Positions 12,981-16,931 of a stretch of DNA of 16,931 nucleotides are shown here, one piece after another (positions within the stretch are counted from its first letter, which is position 1; each line of letters begins with the position of its first letter). This DNA comes from Oscillospiraceae bacterium. Its GTDB lineage: Bacteria; Bacillota; Clostridia; Oscillospirales; Oscillospiraceae. The stretch covers positions 1 to 16,931 of the forward strand of contig JAFVAS010000211.1 of the NCBI GenBank assembly GCA_017480395.1, read 5' to 3'. The translations under genes were made by a program, and so were the position numbers. The notes under the pieces were generated by a model. It had not been told where the DNA came from. It saw nothing but the letters and a program-made list of their open reading frames with translations, and made no database searches.

Positions 12981-14079
12981 GACCACCGCCACAAAATCCC
13001 CCCTGATCCGCATCGCCAAGCGGGAGGACATCTCCCGCCCCAAGGCGTGGCTGATCCGCATCGCCGCCATCCTGATCGCCCTGCTGGTGGACGGCCTCAT
13101 CATCTTCGCCATCGTCCACCTCAACCCGGTGGCCGTCTATCAGGCCATGTTCTCCGGCGCCTTCGGCACCGCCCGGCGGGGCTGGATCACCCTGCGGGAC
13201 GCGGGCATCCTGCTCTGCATCGGCATCGGCCTGGCCCCGGCCTTCAAGATGAAGTTCTGGAACCTGGGGGCCGAGGGGCAGATCCTGGTGGGGGGCATCG
13301 CCACCGCCGGGTGCATGATCTATCTGGGCGGCAGGCTGCCCGCGCCGCTGCTGCTGCTTGTCATGGCGGTGGCCAGCATCGCCGCCGGGGCGGTGTGGGG
13401 CCTGATCCCCGCCGCCGCCAAGGCCCGCTGGGACACCAACGAGAGCCTGTTTACCCTGATGCTCAACTACGTCGCCATCCAGCTGACCAGCTACGCCGTC
13501 GCCCGGTGGGAGAACCCCTTCGGCTCCAACACCGTGGGCGTCATCAACCAGAACACCCAGGCGGGCTGGTTCCCCAAGCTCTTCGGCCAGACCTACGGGC
13601 TGAACCTGCTGCTGGCCCTGATCCTGATGCTGGCGATGTTCGTCTACCTCAACTACACCAAGCACGGCTATGAGATCGCGGTGGCCGGCGAGAGCCACAA
13701 CACCGCCCGCTACGCCGGCATCAACATGACCAAGGTCTATCTGCGCACCATGGTGATCTCCGGGGCCATCTGCGGCTTCACCGGGTTCATCGCGGTGGCC
13801 GGCTCCAGCCACACCATCTCCACCTCCACCGCCGGAGGCCGGGGCTTTACCGCCATCATCGTGGCGTGGCTGTCCAAGTTCAACCCCTTCGTCATGGTGC
13901 TGATCTCCATGCTTCTGGCCTTCCTGGGCAGCGGCGCCACGGAGATCGCCTCCCGCTACAACCTGAACGACTACGCCGCGCAGATGATCGAGGGCGTCAT
14001 CCTGTTCTTCATCCTGGGCAGCGAGTTCTTCATCAACTACCGGCTGATTTTCCGCGGCAAGGAGGAGAGAGCGGCATGA
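12973..14079 (+). CDS. Nucleoside-type ABC transporter permease 1
   Basis: 368 residues of the BPD_transp_2 (branched-chain/sugar/nucleoside) permease family, NupP/YufP-like. A short basic N-terminus (KREDISRPKAWLIRI) precedes a first membrane helix and YQAMFSGAFGTARRGWITLRDAGILLCIGIG, a typical NupP region. AFKMKFWNLGAEGQILVGGIAT and the cytoplasmic-loop motif GYEIAVAGESHNTARYAGIN (ATPase contact) are well preserved, and GFTAIIVAWLSKFNPFVMV follows. About nine membrane segments. It starts inside the end of the ATPase gene (overlap 12973-12980) and ends with an ATGA overlap to the second permease. Confidence 0.92.
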   Translation: MAKTTATKSPLIRIAKREDISRPKAWLIRIAAILIALLVDGLIIFAIVHLNPVAVYQAMFSGAFGTARRGWITLRDAGILLCIGIGLAPAFKMKFWNLGAEGQILVGGIATAGCMIYLGGRLPAPLLLLVMAVASIAAGAVWGLIPAAAKARWDTNESLFTLMLNYVAIQLTSYAVARWENPFGSNTVGVINQNTQAGWFPKLFGQTYGLNLLLALILMLAMFVYLNYTKHGYEIAVAGESHNTARYAGINMTKVYLRTMVISGAICGFTGFIAVAGSSHTISTSTAGGRGFTAIIVAWLSKFNPFVMVLISMLLAFLGSGATEIASRYNLNDYAAQMIEGVILFFILGSEFFINYRLIFRGKEERAA

Positions 14080-15056
14080 GCAATTTCATTTCCCTCTGGC
14101 AGGCGGCCATCACCTTCGGCACCGTCATCCTCTTCGGTGCCCTGGGCGAGATTCTGACGGAGAAATCCGGCAACCTGAACCTGTGCACCCCGGGCATCAT
14201 GTACCTGGGGGGCATCGCGGCGCTGGCCGGGGCCTTTTTCTACGAGAACGGCAACCCCAGCCCCAACCCGGTGGTGGGGGTGCTGGTGGCGCTGCTGTGC
14301 TGCGTCATCGCCTCCGCCCTGGGGGGGCTGCTGTTCAGCTTTCTGACCATCACCCTGCGGGCCAACCAGAACGTCACCGGCCTGACCCTGACCATCCTGG
14401 GCAGCGGCGTCGCCAATTTCTTCGGCGGCAGCATGAACAAGCTGGCCGGCGGCGTGGGACAGATCAGCGTCGCCACCACCAGCGCCGCCTTCCGGGCCAC
14501 CACCGGACTGTCCGGCCTGGGCACCGTGGGCAAGCTGCTGTTCAGCTACGGCTTTCTGACCTATGCCGCCATCGTGCTGGCGGTGGTGCTCTCCCTGTTC
14601 CTGAACCGCACCCGCAAGGGCCTGAACCTGCGGGCCGTGGGGGAGTCCCCCGCCACCGCCGACGCCACCGGCATCAACGTCACCCTCTATAAATACCTGG
14701 CCACCTGCGTCGGCGCGGCCGTCACCGGTCTGGGCGGTGCCTTCTACGTCATGAACTATATCAAGGGCACCTGGGCCAACGACGGCACCATCGAGGGCCT
14801 GGGCTGGCTGGCCCTGGCGCTGGTCATCTTCGCCTCCTGGAAGACTCTGAACGCCCTGTGGGGGAGCTATCTCTTCGGCATCCTCTACTGGCTCTACTTC
14901 TATATCGGCGGCCTGACCCGGTACAGCCAGGAGCTGTTCAAGATGCTGCCCTATGTGGTCACCATTCTGGTGCTGGTCATCACCAGCATGCGCAAGAAGA
15001 AGGAGAACCTGGGCCCCGCGGCCCTGGGCCTGAGCTACTTCCGGGAGGAGCGCTGA
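14076..15056 (+). CDS. Nucleoside-type ABC transporter permease 2
   Basis: 326 residues, BPD_transp_2 family, NupQ/YufQ-like. Starts MSNFISLWQAAITFGTVILF with the ATG overlapping the previous stop (ATGA) and GGAGGAGAG about 7 bases upstream. GEILTEKSGNLNLCTPGIMYLGG is the usual opening loop, and GLNLRAVGESPATADATGIN is the ATPase-coupling loop paralogous to that of permease 1. About eight to nine membrane helices; a basic C-terminal tail follows (SMRKKKENLG). With permease 1 it should form the heterodimeric membrane channel for nucleosides or related small molecules. The substrate is inferred from family only. Confidence 0.92.
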   Translation: MSNFISLWQAAITFGTVILFGALGEILTEKSGNLNLCTPGIMYLGGIAALAGAFFYENGNPSPNPVVGVLVALLCCVIASALGGLLFSFLTITLRANQNVTGLTLTILGSGVANFFGGSMNKLAGGVGQISVATTSAAFRATTGLSGLGTVGKLLFSYGFLTYAAIVLAVVLSLFLNRTRKGLNLRAVGESPATADATGINVTLYKYLATCVGAAVTGLGGAFYVMNYIKGTWANDGTIEGLGWLALALVIFASWKTLNALWGSYLFGILYWLYFYIGGLTRYSQELFKMLPYVVTILVLVITSMRKKKENLGPAALGLSYFREER

Positions 15057-15060
15057 GTCC

Positions 15061-15654
15061 ATGCTGGGAAGATCACGGGCCCATTTCGAGCGGGCGGAGG
15101 CCGCCTATGAGCGCGCCATCGCCCTGATCCGCAGCCTGGATGAGGCCTTTCAGTCCCGGGCCTTCCGCAGCGCGCCGGAGCAGCGCTACGACACCGAGGT
15201 CACCCTCTATCAGTTTGACCTGATTCTGCAGGCGATCCTGCTGAAGATGGCCCTGGTGGACGGGGACTTCCACCGGCTGGAGCGGCGCTTCATCCTGCGC
15301 ATCACCGCCTATGGCGACCTGCTGCCCCTGCTGCGCCGGGAGATCCGGCCCGGCCTGCAGTGGGACGACCTGGCCACCCTGGAGGAGGGGGAGCGGGAGA
15401 AGCTGCTCACCCTGCTGCCCGCCCTGCTCTCCCACACCTGTGACAGCTTCGTGCTGCCCCTGGCCCGGGCGGACGCGGTGGACCCGGAGGACTTCCTCGC
15501 CCGGCTGGAGGGGGAGCTGACCGAGATCGCCGGGGAGATGAGCGCCGTGGACGGCCAGCGCAAGCCGGAGGAGCAGGCCGCCTTCCGGGACATGACCGAC
15601 CACCTGCTGCGCGAGCGCTGGCGCGCCATCGTTGCCCAGGAGCTAAAGGAATAA
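15061..15654 (+). CDS. TerB-like helical protein, last gene of the ABC operon
   Basis: 197 residues, soluble and almost wholly helical with many R, E, L and A. Two segments look like TerB-type repeats: MALVDGDFHRLERRFILRITAYG (about 61-83) and MSAVDGQRKPEEQAAFRDMTDHL (about 160-182), each with a VDG turn followed by an acidic/basic helix. Between them there is a leucine-rich stretch (EKLLTLLPALLSHTCDSFVLPLARADAVD). TerB-like domains occur in tellurite-resistance and stress proteins and sometimes bind metals, but no function can be assigned. It begins 4 bases after the permease stop without a strong independent ribosome binding site, so it is probably made by coupling. Family assignment is tentative. 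Confidence 0.75.
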   Translation: MLGRSRAHFERAEAAYERAIALIRSLDEAFQSRAFRSAPEQRYDTEVTLYQFDLILQAILLKMALVDGDFHRLERRFILRITAYGDLLPLLRREIRPGLQWDDLATLEEGEREKLLTLLPALLSHTCDSFVLPLARADAVDPEDFLARLEGELTEIAGEMSAVDGQRKPEEQAAFRDMTDHLLRERWRAIVAQELKE

Positions 15655-15655
15655 T

Positions 15656-15710
15656 CAAAAAGGAGTGCCCGCCGATCGGCGGGCACACCTCATATATTAT
15701 ATTTTTATAT
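15656..15710. terminator. Bidirectional terminator between ABC operon and lexA
   Basis: A 22-bp perfect palindrome (15665-15686, GTGCCCGCCGA core) lies between converging genes. On the minus strand it is followed by CTCCTTTTTGATTATT, and on the plus strand by an A/T-rich run with a T5 at 15702-15706. The leftward arm is better as a terminator for lexA. Confidence 0.85.
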
Positions 15711-16319
15711 TTAATATTTCCGCTGCAAGCCGACCACCTTGCCCAGAATGCGGGCGAAGGTGCCGTCGATGGGCTGGTACGCCTCGTTCTCCGGCAGGAG
15801 CCAGACCCGTCCGTCCCGGCGGAGAAAGCGCTTGCAGGTGGCCTCCTCCCCGATGAGGGCGATGACGATGTCGCCGTTGCGGGCGCTCTCCTGGCGGCGG
15901 ACGATGACCAGGTCTCCGGGCAGGATGCCCGCCCCCAGCATACTCTCCCCCCGGATGTGCAGGGCGAAGCAGTCCTCGTCCGGGGCGTCGAAGGAGATGT
16001 ACTCCTCCACCAGCTCGTCGGCCAGGATGGGGGCACCGGCGGCCACAGTGCCCACCACGGGAACCTGGCTGTTCCGGCTGGGCTCCGGCGGCTCCTCCGG
16101 GGGTCGGACGGCGGTGATGGCCCGGGTCTTGCCCGCGCCGCGGGCGATGACCCCGGCGTCCTCCAGGCTCTTCAGGTGGAAGTGGACGGTGGAGGGGCTC
16201 TTGAGGCCGACGGCGTCGGCAATCTCCCGCACGGAGGGGGGATAGCCGTTCTGCTCGGTGAAGGAGAGAATAAAATCATAGATACGGGCCTGCTTGGGGG
16301 ACATGCGGCTCATCGTCAT
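15711..16319 (-). CDS. lexA: SOS repressor LexA
   Basis: 202 residues, usual LexA size. The N-terminal winged HTH (about 4-68) reads KQARIYDFILSF, GYPPSVREIADAVGLKSPST and VHFHLKSLEDAGVI. The C-terminal S24-type self-cleaving domain has the scissile Ala94-Gly95 (VVGTVAAGAPILA), catalytic Ser126 (GESMLGAGILPGD) and Lys163 (EATCKRF). LexA represses DNA-damage genes and cleaves itself when RecA is activated. It has GAGGTG about 8 bases before ATG 16319 and an SOS box overlapping its promoter, so autoregulation is strongly supported. GESM replaces the more common GDSM but keeps the nucleophile. Confidence 0.97.
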   Translation of the reverse strand: MTMSRMSPKQARIYDFILSFTEQNGYPPSVREIADAVGLKSPSTVHFHLKSLEDAGVIARGAGKTRAITAVRPPEEPPEPSRNSQVPVVGTVAAGAPILADELVEEYISFDAPDEDCFALHIRGESMLGAGILPGDLVIVRRQESARNGDIVIALIGEEATCKRFLRRDGRVWLLPENEAYQPIDGTFARILGKVVGLQRKY

Positions 16320-16361
16320 GGAACATCACCTCTTGACCGCCGGGGGCCGGCGCTTTTCTGT

Positions 16362-16390
16362 ATCATAGCACATCCCCGGGGAAAATGCAA
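16362..16390 (-). promoter_or_regulatory. lexA promoter
   Basis: Minus strand TTGCAT (16390-16385), 17-base spacer, TATGAT (16367-16362). Predicted start is near 16355. A short GCCGG-GGG-CCGGC dyad (16339-16351) lies in the leader. Confidence 0.8.
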
Positions 16391-16401
16391 ACATTTGTTC
16401 G
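16388..16401. promoter_or_regulatory. SOS box (LexA operator)
   Basis: CAAACATTTGTTCG differs from the Gram-positive consensus CGAACATATGTTCG at two positions and overlaps the lexA -35 box by three bases. The position is right for steric repression of lexA. Confidence 0.88.
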
Positions 16402-16421
16402 ATATTTTTTCAAAAAATGTG

Positions 16422-16449
16422 TTGACTTTTCCTCTGGGAGGGCTATAAT
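16422..16449 (+). promoter_or_regulatory. Promoter of the MarR-family gene
   Basis: TTGACT (16422-16427), 16-base spacer, perfect TATAAT (16444-16449). Predicted start is near 16456. Its -35 box begins 20 bases after the SOS box. Confidence 0.85.
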
Positions 16450-16453
16450 AGTC

Positions 16454-16505
16454 CGTGGGCTAACAATTCGTGGGCGAATTTTCGCCTGCGAACAGTTTGC
16501 CCACG
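16454..16505 (+). promoter_or_regulatory. Large dyad at the start of the marR transcript (candidate operator)
   Basis: The two 25-base arms (16454-16478 and 16481-16505) begin and end with CGTGGGC/GCCCACG, share TTCG/CGAA and GGCGAA/TTCGCC blocks, and match at 20 of 25 positions with two further G-U pairs in RNA. Inside it is a second perfect dyad AATTCG-TGGG-CGAATT (16465-16480). It starts at the predicted transcription start, so it could be an operator for the MarR protein or an RNA hairpin. Confidence 0.6.
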
Positions 16506-16545
16506 AAAAATATTTGTCGAACCGGAACCGAGGTGACTGATCGAT

Positions 16546-16931
16546 ATGAACTCCCATCATCCGCCCATGGCGGAGGAGATGATGCTCTTCCACGATGTCT
16601 ACCGCGCCCACCGCAATGCGGTCACCGCCAACCTGACGGCGCTGGGGCTCCAGGATGTGGGCCAGCCGAAGGTGCTGATGGTGCTCTCCAAGGTCAATGA
16701 GGAGGGCGTCAACCAGCGGGCGCTGGCCGAGGCGGTGCACGTCTCCCCCTCCACCCTGTCTGCCAGCCTGAAGAGCCTGGAGGCCAACGGCTATATCACC
16801 CGCCACGCCGACGCCAGCGACGGCCGGGCCAAGCGCATCTGCATCACCCAGAAGGGCCGCGACTCGGTGGAGCGGGTGGGCGCCGCCTTCCAGCGCGTGG
16901 ATGAGCAGCTCTATGCCGGGTTCTCCCCCGA
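16546..16931 (+). CDS. MarR-family transcriptional regulator (partial, C-terminus off window)
   Basis: 128 residues are visible from ATG 16546, starting MNSHHPPMAEEMMLFHDVYR; GAGGTGA is 8 bases upstream. A dimerisation helix region (about 8-33) precedes the winged helix: VLMVLSKVNEEGVNQRALAE, AVHVSPSTLSASLKSLEANG (recognition helix about 67-79) and the wing RHADASDGRAKRICITQKG with the DGRAKR motif typical of MarR. The C-terminal dimerisation helices begin at VERVGAAFQRVDEQLYAGFS and continue past the edge. MarR proteins are ligand-responsive repressors, often of transporter or efflux genes encoded downstream and of themselves. The ligand and the downstream target gene are not visible. Confidence 0.9.
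   Translation, partial: MNSHHPPMAEEMMLFHDVYRAHRNAVTANLTALGLQDVGQPKVLMVLSKVNEEGVNQRALAEAVHVSPSTLSASLKSLEANGYITRHADASDGRAKRICITQKGRDSVERVGAAFQRVDEQLYAGFSP

Noticed and set aside
11256..13124. Minus-strand ORF of 622 codons opposite the ABC ATPase gene
   Set aside because: Shadow frame of a well-supported ABC ATPase; repetitive Val/Gly/His/Leu composition.
16484..16500. GCGAACAGTTTGC as a second SOS box
   Set aside because: It lacks the GTTC right half; better explained as part of the marR dyad.
1..16931. tRNA, rRNA, CRISPR array, insertion sequence or prophage
   Set aside because: No cloverleaf, rRNA-like segment, regularly spaced direct repeats, transposase or integrase was recognised in any frame.

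Overview
This 16.9 kb window looks like a high-GC, low-copy-repeat chromosome of an anaerobic Firmicute close to Oscillospiraceae/Flavonifractor-type Clostridia. The reasons are Gram-positive style Shine-Dalgarno sites, sigma-A promoters with TATAAT boxes, the Firmicutes-specific Noc protein beside ParA/ParB, consensus parS sites, and a Gram-positive type SOS box in front of lexA. The Noc/ParA/ParB/parS group places the window near the replication origin. The taxon is an inference; nothing here identifies a species.

Left part (1-5044, all minus strand): noc ends in a palindromic terminator that contains a parS site. Next comes a promoter driving parA, a YcxB-like membrane protein gene, a second parS, parB, serS and finally mscL, which runs off the left edge. 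Together these make a chromosome segregation/nucleoid occlusion locus followed by seryl-tRNA synthetase and a mechanosensitive channel.

Middle part (5045-9334): a plus-strand CPBP/CAAX membrane protease with its own promoter converges on a minus-strand YbjN-like gene across a strong bidirectional terminator. A 326-base gap follows (6802-7127) with a promoter, two GCTTTGC hairpins and purine/pyrimidine-rich tracts. A minus-strand operon then encodes an ECF sigma factor, a probable membrane anti-sigma factor interrupted by an in-frame TAA at codon 9, a multi-pass membrane protein with a hexapeptide-repeat tail, and a small LiaF/DUF5668-like membrane protein.

Right part (9335-16931): metG is transcribed divergently from the sigma operon. 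After a purine-rich gap comes a nucleoside/BMP-type ABC transporter operon (ATPase, two permeases) without a substrate-binding lipoprotein in view, followed by a TerB-like helical protein. A bidirectional terminator separates this from minus-strand lexA, whose SOS box overlaps its own -35 box. A divergent MarR-family regulator gene, cut by the right edge, has a large dyad in its leader.

Most genes are housekeeping. The points most worth a second look are the parS-in-terminator arrangement, the nonsense codon in the putative anti-sigma gene, the gene inserted between parA and parB, the orphan terminator upstream of noc, and the dyads upstream of noc and marR.
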